64,000 nt of DNA. Origin: Irineochytrium annulatum (Eukaryota > Chytridiomycota > Chytridiomycetes > Chytridiales > Chytridiaceae). The DNA is taken from assembly GCA_027600665.1 (NCBI GenBank), contig JADGJL010000002.1:283631-347630 (forward strand), written 5' to 3'. The translations under genes and the position numbers were made by a program. This document shows, one piece after another, positions 26,469 to 36,273 of the stretch. The first letter of the stretch is position 1, and every line of letters starts with the position of its first letter. The notes under the pieces are model-generated. The model saw only the letters and a list, made by a program, of their open reading frames with translations. It was not told the DNA's origin and ran no database searches.

Positions 26469-26846
26469 TCAGCTTCCCCGGTATGTACTGTAACCTCCTG
26501 GAGCAATTAATAATGGAATATGGTAATGGCTTGAGGCATCAGATACGGCAAACCGTATCGGAACAATCGTCCATAATGCCTGCCCCAGCTCCTCCAATGA
26601 ACGATGTGCGTAATAACTCTCGACATGGAATTGAAGCTCATATATCGCTGGCTCCAACTTGCCTCCATCCAGCAGCGGTGCATCCAAACGCCCATCCGCA
26701 TTGGTCACCGACTCAGCTACTTTTGTCTTGTTTTCCTGTTCTCCATCCCTCTTCAGGGTATACAGTTCGATCCGAACACCCGCAGCAGGGACACCTTTGG
26801 AGGTATCCAGCACATGTGTAGTAATTCGGCCATCAGACATCGACAT
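26469..26846 (-). CDS. pucM: 5-hydroxyisourate hydrolase (transthyretin-related)
   Basis: 125 aa. It hydrolyses 5-hydroxyisourate, the urate oxidase product, to OHCU. The transthyretin-like fold motifs are GRITTHVLDTSKGVPAAGV at the start, the internal VTNADGRLDAPLL, and the diagnostic C-terminal tetrapeptide YRGS with HYHIPLLIAPGGYSTYRGS. The catalytic His and Arg are present. Its ATG shares one base with the pucL stop (TAATG). Confidence 0.96.
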   Translation of the reverse strand: MSMSDGRITTHVLDTSKGVPAAGVRIELYTLKRDGEQENKTKVAESVTNADGRLDAPLLDGGKLEPAIYELQFHVESYYAHRSLEELGQALWTIVPIRFAVSDASSHYHIPLLIAPGGYSTYRGS

Positions 26847-28351
26847 TAGACGTCACCTTCTTTCCCGGCGTCACGGCCGCCTGTTCCCAGATCATCCCTT
26901 GTCATCGAGAAACCCTGGAATCCATAAGGTGGTCTCGGTTCGGTAAATACTTTGCCTTCTCCCTCTTTCACTTCCTCCAGCACTGTTTCCCAAGTCCGAT
27001 TGTTGGATTCAAATGAAACCTCACTCAGTTGCTCAAATCGACTTAACAACCTTCGTCCAATCTGGTAGATCAGATGTTGAATGGAAGCGGATCGACACTC
27101 ATGAAACACCGCAGCAGCCAAGTCTCTGACCTGTTCCGCCGCTACATACCGTCCACGCTGATCATCCATGCCATCTCTCGGATCTTCATAACGCCAATTG
27201 ATGTTCAGGAAAATAAATAACGGTCGATCCCATGTCTCTGGAAGAGTGGTATATTCATCCTGCATAAATCCGGCAAATTCACTGCCTTTGACCTTGATCA
27301 GTCTTAGATCGGCTACACCACTGAAATGGTTGCTTAATTCGATCGAGTCTCCTGTTCGTTCTGCTTCCACGGCAGCTGTCGCACGATCATTCTGTGAATA
27401 ACGAAATACGAGCGTACTCGGTCGATAACTTCCTTCTAATCCAATGGGTATATCTTCAAAAGGAATCTGGTCCGCTGTCATCTGAACCTTGCTCATCTGC
27501 GGATACGTCTCCAGGAAACGACGGCTTACCAGCGCAAGAAATCCTTCCACCGTTGCCCCTGTATAATCCGCTGCATGTTTGAGGATAAAATTACTCATTG
27601 AATCGGTTGCGACCACCAGCGAATTGTCCCCTTCTGCAAAAGAAGGCAAGAATTCATCACCCTGCACAGCGACCTTAATGTTTAATCCAAACAGAATATT
27701 GCTGCGTCCCATAAAAGGAGATTCCGGAATGGACTGTATGCCCGTCAACGGTTTGGCGTAGGAACGGTACATCCACACATCCCCTTTGCCGTAATACATG
27801 GTCCGCTGCTGCACTGCGGCTGGCTTGCTCACGAACTCATGTTCATGACCGATCTGTACAAGCCATTGCTCCAAACGTATGCCTGCAATCTTGAATACTT
27901 CCTTCAATGCAGTCTCGAATTCCTCTTCCCTTCCTCGGCGATGACGTTGCCTCATGGATTCGAGGATGGAGCTTGCGGTATGGCCTTTTACAGCCAGTAT
28001 GAATGGAAAGCCGAATTGGCTTGTATATGCTTTGTTTAATTGTTGAAGTTCGTTGTATTGCTCTTGTGAGAGTGAATCAAGGCCTGCACCAGCTTGTTCC
28101 TGAACGGAATTGCTGCTCATGCTGATTCGCGCTCCAAGATCCGGGTGATTTCGAAGCAATTGCAACTTCACCTGGTCATCCGATGCCTGAACTACGTTCT
28201 TCATCACTTTCATCATCTGTTCAAATGAATCAAAAGGTCGTAAAAGCCCGGAACGCTCAGCCACCCATGGTGATTCTTCAAATAAGCCGCCAAACGTATG
28301 CACGAACTGCGTGATAGACCAGTTGTTAACAAGTTTAATTAAGTCGCTCAT
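26846..28351 (-). CDS. pucL: Bifunctional OHCU decarboxylase / urate oxidase
   Basis: 501 aa, fused as in B. subtilis PucL (about 494 aa). The N-terminal third (about 1-165) is OHCU decarboxylase with LRNHPDLGARISMSSNSVQE and PFILAVKGHTASSILESM; the rest is cofactor-free urate oxidase with MYYGKGDVWMYRSYAKPL, NSLVVATDSMSNFILKHAAD (near residue 248, active-site Thr-Asp) and FFRYSQNDRA-like text. Together with PucM it converts urate to S-allantoin. It is the first gene of the long minus-strand puc operon. RBS GGAGG 7 nt before the ATG; promoter at 28389-28417. Confidence 0.95.
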   Translation of the reverse strand: MSDLIKLVNNWSITQFVHTFGGLFEESPWVAERSGLLRPFDSFEQMMKVMKNVVQASDDQVKLQLLRNHPDLGARISMSSNSVQEQAGAGLDSLSQEQYNELQQLNKAYTSQFGFPFILAVKGHTASSILESMRQRHRRGREEEFETALKEVFKIAGIRLEQWLVQIGHEHEFVSKPAAVQQRTMYYGKGDVWMYRSYAKPLTGIQSIPESPFMGRSNILFGLNIKVAVQGDEFLPSFAEGDNSLVVATDSMSNFILKHAADYTGATVEGFLALVSRRFLETYPQMSKVQMTADQIPFEDIPIGLEGSYRPSTLVFRYSQNDRATAAVEAERTGDSIELSNHFSGVADLRLIKVKGSEFAGFMQDEYTTLPETWDRPLFIFLNINWRYEDPRDGMDDQRGRYVAAEQVRDLAAAVFHECRSASIQHLIYQIGRRLLSRFEQLSEVSFESNNRTWETVLEEVKEGEGKVFTEPRPPYGFQGFSMTRDDLGTGGRDAGKEGDV

Positions 28352-28388
28352 GTTAGAACCTCCGGTCTGTTATGGATTATTGTTCTTC

Positions 28389-28417
28389 ATTCTAAGTGTC
28401 GTTCAATGTCGCGACAA
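28389..28417 (-). promoter_or_regulatory. Candidate promoter and palindrome upstream of pucL
   Basis: Minus strand TTGTCG (28417-28412), 17-bp spacer, TAGAAT (28394-28389); leader about 30 nt. The perfect palindrome TGTCGCGACA (28407-28416) overlaps the -35. It may bind a regulator such as PucR, but I cannot match it to a known PucR box. Confidence 0.5.
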
Positions 28418-28515
28418 CAATATTTACGCAATTTTGTAATATAACATAACATCAGAGTTTCGATTTGTTTGCTGTGCACGGGAAGTTCAGCTTTTATTGT
28501 CCTTAAACATGAAAA

Positions 28516-28543
28516 AACCGCACTCCATCAAGGGAATGCGGTT
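28516..28543 (-). terminator. Terminator of pucR
   Basis: AACCGCA...TGCGGTT stem extended by TCC/GGG, followed by TTTTTTC on the minus strand. A second small hairpin, TGGGTC/GACCCA, precedes it at 28546-28561. Both lie within 75 bp of the pucR stop. Confidence 0.8.
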
Positions 28544-28589
28544 CATGGGTCTAAGACCCAGTAGCATTGTCATCTTGCACAATGCGCGG

Positions 28590-30212
28590 TTAGAGTTGCA
28601 CATTATGCGGTCTTGCAGCTGCTTTGTCCCGCACAAACTTGCGGAAGGTGAATACCAGCTTTAATTTCAGCAGATCATTCGTCTTCTTAAAGTCCATTTG
28701 CAGCAAGCTGCCGACTTTCTCCATACGATAGGTGACCGTGTTGCGATGCACAAACAGCTGCTTGGCAGCTTCATTGATCAGTCCATCATTCTCAATAAAG
28801 GACTCCAATGTATTCATTAATACCTGATTGGGATCACCGTCTCTGGCAAGTAACGGTTCAAGTACTTTATTGCAGTAATTCTCCATGATGTTATCCGGTA
28901 CATGTTGGAACACATAGGCAAATTCGAGCATTTCAAATTGCAACGCACGGTCTTTCATGCCGAATCGACGAGCCAGTTGTCGGGTATCCAGACATTCCTG
29001 ATACGCTTCACGGAGCGATTTGGATTCGTGTTTCATTTTGCTGATCCAGAAACGTGGAGCCGGTGCCCCTTTTGCTTCTTGTGCTGCCAGCACATCACCG
29101 AACCGGTTCAACAGAAAACCTGACAGTTCCTCTCCATAGTCTCTCCCTGTTGGACAGGTGTAGATGGACAGAATGCCATCCTCGATCTGAAAATGCTGTG
29201 AGGCCGTGAATTGCATCAGCGGATTGTATTGTAATTCACGATGAATCTGTTTAAGCAGCTTTCCCTCGGCGAAGAGAGTCGGCTCAAGCGTAATCAGTAC
29301 GCACTGATACGTTCCCTGGAACAGATGTACACCTTTGTTTTCACTCAAGGTGGTCAATTCCTGAATGGTCATTTTGTTATCCAGATACTGTGAAAGTAGT
29401 GTACGCATCTCATCTTGAACGGTTGGATTAATATGCTCACGATAAGTCATATCCATATAAAATGCCAGTACATCAGCAGCCTGTTGGAACAGCTCCTCCT
29501 CTGCCCGAAGCGATAAGGCTGAATCGGTAAACACCAGCAACGATCCGTATTCTTCATCATTTTGCTTGATCGGTACGCGATGACAACTTCCCTGATTCCA
29601 TTTCACTCGGTGCATAACGGATTTCCATGGCCAGCCTTGGGTTACAGCATCCCCTGCAATGCCCTCACTACCGTAAAGAACATGCCCACGTGAACCAATG
29701 ACGGCAAGCGGATAGTTCAACACCGTAGCAAGTTCGGCAAACACATTCCGGTGTGGCTGTTGTTGCAGTGCAAACTGCATTAATTTCTTTTGCTTCTGCA
29801 CAACCTCATGCAGCAATCGGTTACTGCGTTCATGTTCAGCCTTGAACAAGGCATTCATCTGGTCCGAGAAAGTGAATTGAAAAGGAAGCTCCAGCAATGG
29901 TAACCGAAGTCGATCCGCTTCCTCGACAATGCCTTGGGGAATGGACTGCCAGAAGCGTCCCAGCTTGATGCCGAGTCCTGCGCAGCCACGTTCATTCAAG
30001 CGCCGCATCAAACGCAGTGCGTCTGTTTCACTGTCTTTCATAATAAAAGCGGTGGTGAACAACATTTCTCCGGATTTGATCCAATCCGCGATATCAGGAG
30101 CGTCCATGACATTAACGGATTTCATCATCCGTGAAGTCCCTTCTCCACCCGCAACCAGTTTGGCCTCGGATAACGGGTATACCTGTAAAGCCTCTTTAAC
30201 CGTAAGTTGCAT
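28590..30212 (-). CDS. pucR: PucR family transcriptional regulator of purine catabolism
   Basis: 540 aa. The N-terminal PucR domain begins QLTVKEALQVYPLSEAKLVA with SVNVMDAPDIADWIKSGEML near residue 35. The C-terminal helix-turn-helix (PucR_2, CdaR-like) is NDGLINEAAKQLFVHRNTVT followed by YRMEKVGSLLQMD near residue 490. In B. subtilis PucR activates puc genes in response to allantoin-type inducers. The ATG at 30212 follows GGGAGG by 8 nt; the frame opens nine codons earlier at 30239. It is a single-gene unit located just upstream of pucL and in the same direction, separated by a terminator. Confidence 0.92.
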   Translation of the reverse strand: MQLTVKEALQVYPLSEAKLVAGGEGTSRMMKSVNVMDAPDIADWIKSGEMLFTTAFIMKDSETDALRLMRRLNERGCAGLGIKLGRFWQSIPQGIVEEADRLRLPLLELPFQFTFSDQMNALFKAEHERSNRLLHEVVQKQKKLMQFALQQQPHRNVFAELATVLNYPLAVIGSRGHVLYGSEGIAGDAVTQGWPWKSVMHRVKWNQGSCHRVPIKQNDEEYGSLLVFTDSALSLRAEEELFQQAADVLAFYMDMTYREHINPTVQDEMRTLLSQYLDNKMTIQELTTLSENKGVHLFQGTYQCVLITLEPTLFAEGKLLKQIHRELQYNPLMQFTASQHFQIEDGILSIYTCPTGRDYGEELSGFLLNRFGDVLAAQEAKGAPAPRFWISKMKHESKSLREAYQECLDTRQLARRFGMKDRALQFEMLEFAYVFQHVPDNIMENYCNKVLEPLLARDGDPNQVLMNTLESFIENDGLINEAAKQLFVHRNTVTYRMEKVGSLLQMDFKKTNDLLKLKLVFTFRKFVRDKAAARPHNVQL

Positions 30213-30375
30213 GGACACTACCTCCCATATATATAACACGAAATCATGTTATTTTTGTTTCCACAATATAAATTCTGGTTTATATTCCTAATTAAATCTA
30301 TATTCATCTATTTAACTTTGTTTGTTGTTAAGTATTATAACATCAATTCATTCAATAAAGCTTACACGACAAAAA

Positions 30376-30432
30376 AATAAAACCTATGACCTAATTACAG
30401 CGCACTTTGCTGTAATCGGCATAGGTTTTATT
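30376..30432 (-). terminator. Terminator downstream of the hybrid histidine kinase and its repeat
   Basis: Outer stem AATAAAACCTATG / CATAGGTTTTATT and inner stem TTACAGC / GCTGTAA. Read on the minus strand it ends in TTTTTTTGTCG. The dispersed repeat copy D lies between it and the kinase stop codon. The rest of the 30213-30375 gap is the AT-rich pucR upstream region. Confidence 0.8.
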
Positions 30433-30450
30433 AAAATTATTATGATCCAC

Positions 30451-30640
30451 ATAAGTTGAAGTAATCCATTTACACGATAACGGAGAGGGCAGAAAAAACC
30501 TGAAAAAGCGAAGCGTTCGCCTTTATCCCCGGATTTTCCCCTTTAAAAAAGGGAATCGAAAAAATCTGGGGATAACAGCGATTGGAGGGTTGTTCTGTCA
30601 TCGTAGTGTCAGTGTAAATAACTTTTAGTTCAACTACGAT
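30451..30640. repeat. Dispersed MITE-like repeat, full copy D
   Basis: About 190 bp, inverted relative to copy A. Ends are ATAAGTTGAAGTAATCCATT and, on the other strand, GTAGTTGAACTAAAAGTT, both followed by TTTACAC. The core shares GGATAAAGGCGAACGCTTCG (in the copy-A orientation) with copy A without mismatch, and the central hairpin has compensatory changes (CCCTTT/AAAGGG arms). One end abuts the stop codon of the kinase gene (TGA at 30642-30640). Confidence 0.85.
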
Positions 30641-33384
30641 CAGATTTCCATAGTTTCGTGATTCATCCATAATTTCATACGAGATAATACATCTTTGACA
30701 TTCAGCGGTTTGCTGAGATAGTCTGAAGCACCTGCTGCAATACATTTCTCCCGATCCTCTTTCATGGCCTTGGCTGTGAGTGCAATAATCGGAAGCTGAG
30801 TCATGCCAAGCCGTTCACGGATCTGGCGAGTCGTCTCATAACCATCCAGTTCCGGCATCATAATGTCCATCATGATAATATCAGGCTTGACGCCTCCACG
30901 CTCCAACAATTCCAGACATTCGTAGCCATTCTGAGCTGATATGACATTCATGCCGTACTGCTCAAGAGCGTTAGCTAGCGCATATACATTTCGAATATCA
31001 TCATCAACGACAAGCACTTGACGACCGCTGAGCAAAGATTCTTCCAGAGGGGTCAATAAAACATCAGATGGTTCGGAAGTCATTGAAGGGAGCTTATTGA
31101 TCTCAGGTGTAGTGCTTGCCACCTCATTCAGGAACAACCGCGATGCATTCATGGTCTCCGGTTCATCTCTTCGCAGTGGCAGGAACAACGTGAACACACT
31201 GCCATGTCCTTCACGACTTGTTGCCGAGATTGAACCCCCCAGCAAAGTTGCAAGCGATTGAGAGATCGACAGACCAAGTCCTGTCCCGCCATATTTACGT
31301 GCCGTAGCTCCATCCGCCTGTTTGAATGCATCAAAGATCTGCAAAAGTTTGTTTTCCGCAATGCCAATCCCTGTATCACTGACGGAGAAAGCAATCACTT
31401 CGGTCTCTTGGTCTTTCACTTCAGGATGAGCCAGACTCATTCTGGAGATGGTTAAGGCAACTTCACCCTCACTGGTGAACTTGAAGGCGTTTGAGAGCAG
31501 ATTTCGGAGAATCTGATGCATTCTCATCTCGTCAGTCACGATGGTTTCCGGTAAAGGACTCTGGAGCTGAATTCGGAAATCTATTTTTTTCTGCTCCGCT
31601 GTTTTCAGGAAATACTGATTCATGACTTCAGGCAGGCTGCTCAGATAGACATCATCAAAATCCACTTCCATCTGCCCGGCCTCTACCTTGGATAGATCAA
31701 GAATATCATTGATCAGATTCAAAAGGTCCTTGCCTGACTTGTGAATGACCGAAGCATAGTTCTGCTCTTCACTATTCAAGTGTTGGTTTTTATTCTCAGA
31801 CAATATTTCGGACAGGATCAGCATGCTGTTAAGCGGCGTCCGTAATTCATGGGACATGTTCGCCAGGAATTCGGATTTGTACCCCGAGCTTGTTCGTAAC
31901 TGATCTGCCACAACTGCAAGTTCATTGGCTGATGTCTCAGCAGCGCTCTTCTGTATTTCCAGACGTTCATTAAGCATATGAAGCTCTTCGGTCTGCATTT
32001 GCAGTTCCTCTGTCTGAGACAGCATTTCTTCGGTCTGAGACTGAAGTTTCTCCGATTGTGCCTGTAACTCTTCATTCAGAACTTGTGACTCATCATATAA
32101 TTGCTGTAATTCCATGCGAGTGACGGTCGAGTGTAAAGAAACACCAAAAATGTCCGTCAGTTCTTGCATCAGCTTCATATTATTCTCTTGCAATGGCTTC
32201 ATTGAAGCAAGCTCGATGACCGCAATCGTTCTGCCTTCAAAGAGGACCGGTACTACGGTAAGAGAGGTGGCAGATGTATATCCGAGACCCGAAGAGATTC
32301 GAATATAGTTCTGGGGCAGATCATTCATGCGCAAGACTCGCTTCTCCACGGCACTTTGACCTACCAGCCCCTCACCGGGGGCAAGCGACACTTTACCGAG
32401 CGAACGTTCTTTCTCACCATCCGCAGCATATGCAGCCACACGCAGCAGTCGATTGTCTTTCCAGTAATACAAGACGCTGTAGGGAACTTCAAACAACATG
32501 GCAAGCTCGCTCAGGAACAAGCGGGACAATCCCTCCAGATTGGTCGGATTCTGCAAGAGTGTCGCAATGCCTGTAATCTGGTCCTTGACCCGATTCTGTT
32601 CCTGTACTTCATCCAGTAATTTGTTGGTTTCGTGGCCCAGATCCCCCACTTCATCATGTGTCCGCACCTGAATTCGCTGCTTCAGGTTCCCACCTTTGGA
32701 GATATCACTGATGGTCTGCATAACATCTCGCAACGTTTTGACGATATTTCCGGATATCACAAGAGCCGCTGCAATCGATAATGCTGCAATAATCCCCCAC
32801 AGCGTATACATAATGGTCAACAATGTGGAGCTCCGTGTGGCTAGATCGGTTACCCTTGCCTCTGTCAATGCGATCTCTGTGTTACGGAAGGTAGTAAGTT
32901 GGGAGCGTAGTAGATCCATTTCAGTTTTACCCGGATCAGTTTGAAAGAATGCAACAACTTTGGCTTGATCCTCTTGCTTTTTCAACTTTACCAACGGCTC
33001 CCCAGCAATCTCAATCCAGCGCGTAATATGAGTTTTGATGCTTTGCAGGCTCTGCTGCTGCGAAGGATTGTCACTAATGAGAGCATTCAACTGATCATAG
33101 TTGGAACTCCACTGGGATAGACCTTGAGAATAAGGTTCCAAGTAACTCTCATTGCCTGTAATCATGAATCCACGCTGTCCTGTCTCCATGTTCAAGACAT
33201 TTTTTTCAATCGCGTTGGTCAGATTATGTACTTCCAGATCATGATGAGAGATAAAATCATTTTCCTTCTGTAGTACATTAATTTGGGCCGTAAGCACTAG
33301 CAGAACAGCTCCAAATAAAAGCACAACCACAAGATAGCCCAATAAAATTTTGGAGCGTATCGTAAATCTTCTCGTTTTTGACAA
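30640..33384 (-). CDS. Hybrid sensor histidine kinase / response regulator (CHASE3-HAMP-GAF-HisKA-HATPase-REC)
   Basis: 914 aa. Order: N-terminal membrane helix (about 12-35), CHASE3 extracytoplasmic domain with NVLNMETGQRGFMITGNESY, second membrane helix (about 190-215), HAMP, GAF (about 275-415), a coiled coil of repeated SQTEELQMQTEE units (about 430-490), HisKA with FLANMSHELRTPLNSM (phosphorylated His), HATPase with NLLSNAFKF, DTGIGI and GGTGLGLSI, and a C-terminal receiver with VVDDDIRN, phospho-acceptor Asp in IIMMDIMMPELDG and the Lys of SKPL. No separate output domain, so it probably signals by phosphotransfer. The start is a TTG at 33384 with GGAGG 8 nt upstream; the earlier TTG at 33399 lies in the RBS. 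Stop abuts repeat copy D. Confidence 0.92.
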   Translation of the reverse strand: MSKTRRFTIRSKILLGYLVVVLLFGAVLLVLTAQINVLQKENDFISHHDLEVHNLTNAIEKNVLNMETGQRGFMITGNESYLEPYSQGLSQWSSNYDQLNALISDNPSQQQSLQSIKTHITRWIEIAGEPLVKLKKQEDQAKVVAFFQTDPGKTEMDLLRSQLTTFRNTEIALTEARVTDLATRSSTLLTIMYTLWGIIAALSIAAALVISGNIVKTLRDVMQTISDISKGGNLKQRIQVRTHDEVGDLGHETNKLLDEVQEQNRVKDQITGIATLLQNPTNLEGLSRLFLSELAMLFEVPYSVLYYWKDNRLLRVAAYAADGEKERSLGKVSLAPGEGLVGQSAVEKRVLRMNDLPQNYIRISSGLGYTSATSLTVVPVLFEGRTIAVIELASMKPLQENNMKLMQELTDIFGVSLHSTVTRMELQQLYDESQVLNEELQAQSEKLQSQTEEMLSQTEELQMQTEELHMLNERLEIQKSAAETSANELAVVADQLRTSSGYKSEFLANMSHELRTPLNSMLILSEILSENKNQHLNSEEQNYASVIHKSGKDLLNLINDILDLSKVEAGQMEVDFDDVYLSSLPEVMNQYFLKTAEQKKIDFRIQLQSPLPETIVTDEMRMHQILRNLLSNAFKFTSEGEVALTISRMSLAHPEVKDQETEVIAFSVSDTGIGIAENKLLQIFDAFKQADGATARKYGGTGLGLSISQSLATLLGGSISATSREGHGSVFTLFLPLRRDEPETMNASRLFLNEVASTTPEINKLPSMTSEPSDVLLTPLEESLLSGRQVLVVDDDIRNVYALANALEQYGMNVISAQNGYECLELLERGGVKPDIIMMDIMMPELDGYETTRQIRERLGMTQLPIIALTAKAMKEDREKCIAAGASDYLSKPLNVKDVLSRMKLWMNHETMEI

Positions 33385-33504
33385 CGCGGAAACCTCCAAA
33401 TATATACGAATCCCATTCTATTAAATGAAAACTGGTGCATATGTAGTTTATATGGATACGTATAGTCTGACAAGCTTTAAGTTCATCGGTAAGCATAAGA
33501 AAAA

Positions 33505-33524
33505 CGACCTGCTTGTGCAGGTCG
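33505..33524 (-). terminator. Terminator of fumC
   Basis: CGACCTGC / GCAGGTCG with loop TTGT, followed by TTTTTC on the minus strand, about 40 bp after the fumC stop. Confidence 0.85.
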
Positions 33525-33562
33525 CGCTCTTCATTGATCTATATTGTTCATTTGGTCTGATT

Positions 33563-34951
33563 TTAGGCCTTTGGAGCGATCATTTTGGCTGGATCGACAT
33601 ATTGATCAAATTGCTCTTCGGTAAGCAGGCCTGTTTGTAACGTCGCCTGTTTCAAAGACAAGCCTTCTTTATGCGCAAGCTTCGCAATTTTGGCTGCATT
33701 CTCATATCCAATATGCGGGTTGAGGGCTGTAACCAGCATGAGCGAATTGTTCAGATTATGTTCAATCTGATCCAGGTTAGGCTCAATGCCTACGGCACAC
33801 TTGTCATTAAAAGCAATAATGGAGTCCGCCAGCAGTTGCACGGATTGCAAGAAGTTATAGATGATAACCGGTTTGAATACATTCAGTTCAAAATTACCCT
33901 GACTTGCCGCGAAACCAATCGCTGCATCATTACCCATGACCTGCGTAACCACCATAGTAATGGCCTCACTCTGAGTTGGGTTGACTTTACCCGGCATAAT
34001 GGAGCTGCCTGGCTCATTCTCAGGAATACGAATCTCGCCCAATCCACTGCGGGGGCCACTGGCCAACCAGCGAACATCATTGGCGATTTTCATCAAATCA
34101 GCTGCAAGCGCTTTAACGGCACCGTGCGCATATACAACTTCATCATGACTTGTAAGGGCGTGGAATTTGTTTGGTGCAGATACAAAATCTTTCCCCGTAT
34201 GTTTGCCGATCTCCTTGGCAGTGAAGTCCCCAAAGTCCGGATGAGCATTGATGCCCGTTCCGACAGCTGTACCGCCGATCGCAAGCTCCTTCAGGTACTG
34301 TACACTTTCACGGATCATACGCTCACTCTTGCCCAGCATGGCTTCCCAACCACTGATCTCCTGGCCAAGCGTAATTGGTGTTGCATCCTGAAGGTGGGTA
34401 CGTCCAATCTTGATAATATCTTTGAATGCCTCCGACTTGTCTGCAAAAGTCGCTTTTAATACCGCAATTGCCGGCAAAAGTTGATCCTCAACAGCCAGAA
34501 CACCTGCGACATGCAGAGCCGTTGGGAATGTATCGTTGGAGCTCTGGGACATATTCACGTCATCATTTGGATGGAGACGCTCTTCCTTTCCCTTTTGCTC
34601 CAACAGTTGGTTCCCCAGGTTGGCAATCACTTCGTTCACGTTCATATTGGATTGCGTTCCGCTACCAGTCTGCCACACGACCAGTGGGAAATGGTCATCA
34701 ATACGACCTGCAATAATCTCGTCTGCTGCATAAGCGATGGCATCGGACTTAGCGGCAGATAATTTACCTAATTTATGGTTACTGGCCGCAGCACTTTTTT
34801 TCAAAATGGCAAGGGCACGGATAACTTCCATCGGCATATGTTCGCTGCCAATCGGGAAATTCTCCTTGCTGCGCTGCGTCTGAGCTCCCCACAGCCTGTC
34901 GGCTGGTACTTTCATTTCGCCTAGCGTATCTCTCTCAATGCGGTATTCCAC
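33563..34951 (-). CDS. fumC: Class II fumarate hydratase
   Basis: 462 aa, the usual FumC length. It interconverts fumarate and malate in the TCA cycle. Signatures: [17 protein letters not shown] (near residue 95), [17 protein letters not shown] (near 136), [17 protein letters not shown] (near 184), and the fumarase/lyase signature [13 protein letters not shown] (near 316) with the catalytic Ser. The frame is open to 35020, but the true start is a GTG at 34951, 8 nt after GGAGGAGG, giving [16 protein letters not shown] as in other FumC proteins. Single-gene unit with terminator. Confidence 0.95.
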   Translation of the reverse strand: MEYRIERDTLGEMKVPADRLWGAQTQRSKENFPIGSEHMPMEVIRALAILKKSAAASNHKLGKLSAAKSDAIAYAADEIIAGRIDDHFPLVVWQTGSGTQSNMNVNEVIANLGNQLLEQKGKEERLHPNDDVNMSQSSNDTFPTALHVAGVLAVEDQLLPAIAVLKATFADKSEAFKDIIKIGRTHLQDATPITLGQEISGWEAMLGKSERMIRESVQYLKELAIGGTAVGTGINAHPDFGDFTAKEIGKHTGKDFVSAPNKFHALTSHDEVVYAHGAVKALAADLMKIANDVRWLASGPRSGLGEIRIPENEPGSSIMPGKVNPTQSEAITMVVTQVMGNDAAIGFAASQGNFELNVFKPVIIYNFLQSVQLLADSIIAFNDKCAVGIEPNLDQIEHNLNNSLMLVTALNPHIGYENAAKIAKLAHKEGLSLKQATLQTGLLTEEQFDQYVDPAKMIAPKA

Positions 34952-35083
34952 TTGCTTGTCCTCCTCCAAAAAGATGGTTTGGGTCTCTACAAAGCTTGTG
35001 TATCTCGTCATATTATACATGATTTACGAGCAGGTTTTCACCTTTTCGACAAAATTGTAAGCGTAGCGCAAAACGAACGCGAA

Positions 35084-36094
35084 TTATTTTTGTGCCGCAA
35101 TTGGATACAGTCGGCTACTCTGTTCGAATAGTTCGCCTGGTGCCAGACCGACCAATCCGATTTCTTCTGCCGGGATGCCTTCAACATTAGGAGCGTTAAC
35201 CAGGTTCATCTGTGGTTCAGGACAGAAGAATTCGCCACCCATGTTATTATTCCAGATCATCCAGTGCTTGTAGGAAGTACCCACATCATAGACCAGTTTG
35301 TCTCCAGTACGGTGATCCGTAAGTTCCATATAGTTACGACCATTCTGCGGTTCTGCAGTGTAATGATTATCCATGGCAGCAAAGAATGGACTAACTCCGT
35401 TTTTCTTCAATTGTTCTTCCTCAGGTGTAAGCGGTTGAAATTGTCCTGTTGGCAGAGAACGCTCATTCAATTCACGTCGTTGTCCAATCGTAACTTTGGC
35501 CGTGTAATCCGAGGATTGACTGTCCGGTGCAAATGGTACTGCAATTGCCGTATGGAATGCAAACAAATTAGGCATGGTTTCCTTGCCGGTGTTGCGGACG
35601 ATCAATTGCTGCTGAAGTCCTAGGCTACTCAAAGAGTAACGAAGAGTCACCGTGAACGTAAACGGCAGGTACTGATGGAATGTATGTCCTTCTTTCACGT
35701 CCTGGCTAAGCAGTACATAGCTCTCCAACTGATCAGAACCATATCCTTCGACCTTCCACTCCGCATCATGCAAAAATCCATGTAAATGGTTACCTGTAGC
35801 CGGTTCGTTCACAGGCAACTGATATACTTGACCATTCCAGGGGAAACGTCCATCCTCATAACGATTCGGTGGAGATAGAATCGGAATTCCATAGACCGCT
35901 GGTGCAGCCATAAATTCATCCATCTGATCCTGATTCGGCTCTCTTAAGTAACGGAAACCCTTTTCTGTATCACGGAAAGCAACGAGGTTGGCACCCACGC
36001 TTGGAATAACAGCCGCTTCAAACTGATTAAAACGAAGCCAAATGGCCGGTATCCCTCCAAATTGTTCTTCAAATGCTGCATTTTGTTGTGTCAT
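35084..36094 (-). CDS. Aldose 1-epimerase family protein
   Basis: 336 aa, galactose mutarotase-like beta-sandwich. Seen are SVGANLVAFRDTEKGFRYLR near residue 32, YGIPILSPPNRYEDGRF near 67 (the conserved NR), the catalytic-type His in GNHLHGFLHDAEW near 100, and EFFCPEPQMNLVNAPN near 290. The family interconverts alpha and beta anomers of sugars; the exact substrate is unknown. The ATG at 36094 has GGAGGT 10 nt upstream; an earlier ATG at 36115 overlaps the RBS. Lies between fumC and an MBL protein, apparently its own unit. Confidence 0.85.
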   Translation of the reverse strand: MTQQNAAFEEQFGGIPAIWLRFNQFEAAVIPSVGANLVAFRDTEKGFRYLREPNQDQMDEFMAAPAVYGIPILSPPNRYEDGRFPWNGQVYQLPVNEPATGNHLHGFLHDAEWKVEGYGSDQLESYVLLSQDVKEGHTFHQYLPFTFTVTLRYSLSSLGLQQQLIVRNTGKETMPNLFAFHTAIAVPFAPDSQSSDYTAKVTIGQRRELNERSLPTGQFQPLTPEEEQLKKNGVSPFFAAMDNHYTAEPQNGRNYMELTDHRTGDKLVYDVGTSYKHWMIWNNNMGGEFFCPEPQMNLVNAPNVEGIPAEEIGLVGLAPGELFEQSSRLYPIAAQK

Positions 36095-36219
36095 CGTTAT
36101 ATGTACCTCCTGCATACTAAGGTTATATTATACGGCTCGACTATATCATGCCCGAGCACAAAATACCAATCTATGATAGAGAACAAATTCATGATAGAAA
36201 AACAAAAAAGACAGGAAAA

Positions 36220-36247
36220 AGACAGCTGCAATCCGCTGCGGCTGTCT
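36220..36247 (-). terminator. Terminator of the MBL-fold gene
   Basis: AGACAGC / GCTGTCT with an inner GC-rich part; minus-strand tail TTTTTCCTG; 26 bp after the stop at 36274. Confidence 0.75.
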
Positions 36248-36273
36248 CTGCATACTTTCATATGTTGGTTGGA

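Noticed and set aside
30470..30745. 91-codon minus-strand frame over the repeat and the end of the hybrid kinase
   Set aside because: It lies in a different frame across the kinase end and the repeat hairpin; no RBS and no protein-like pattern.
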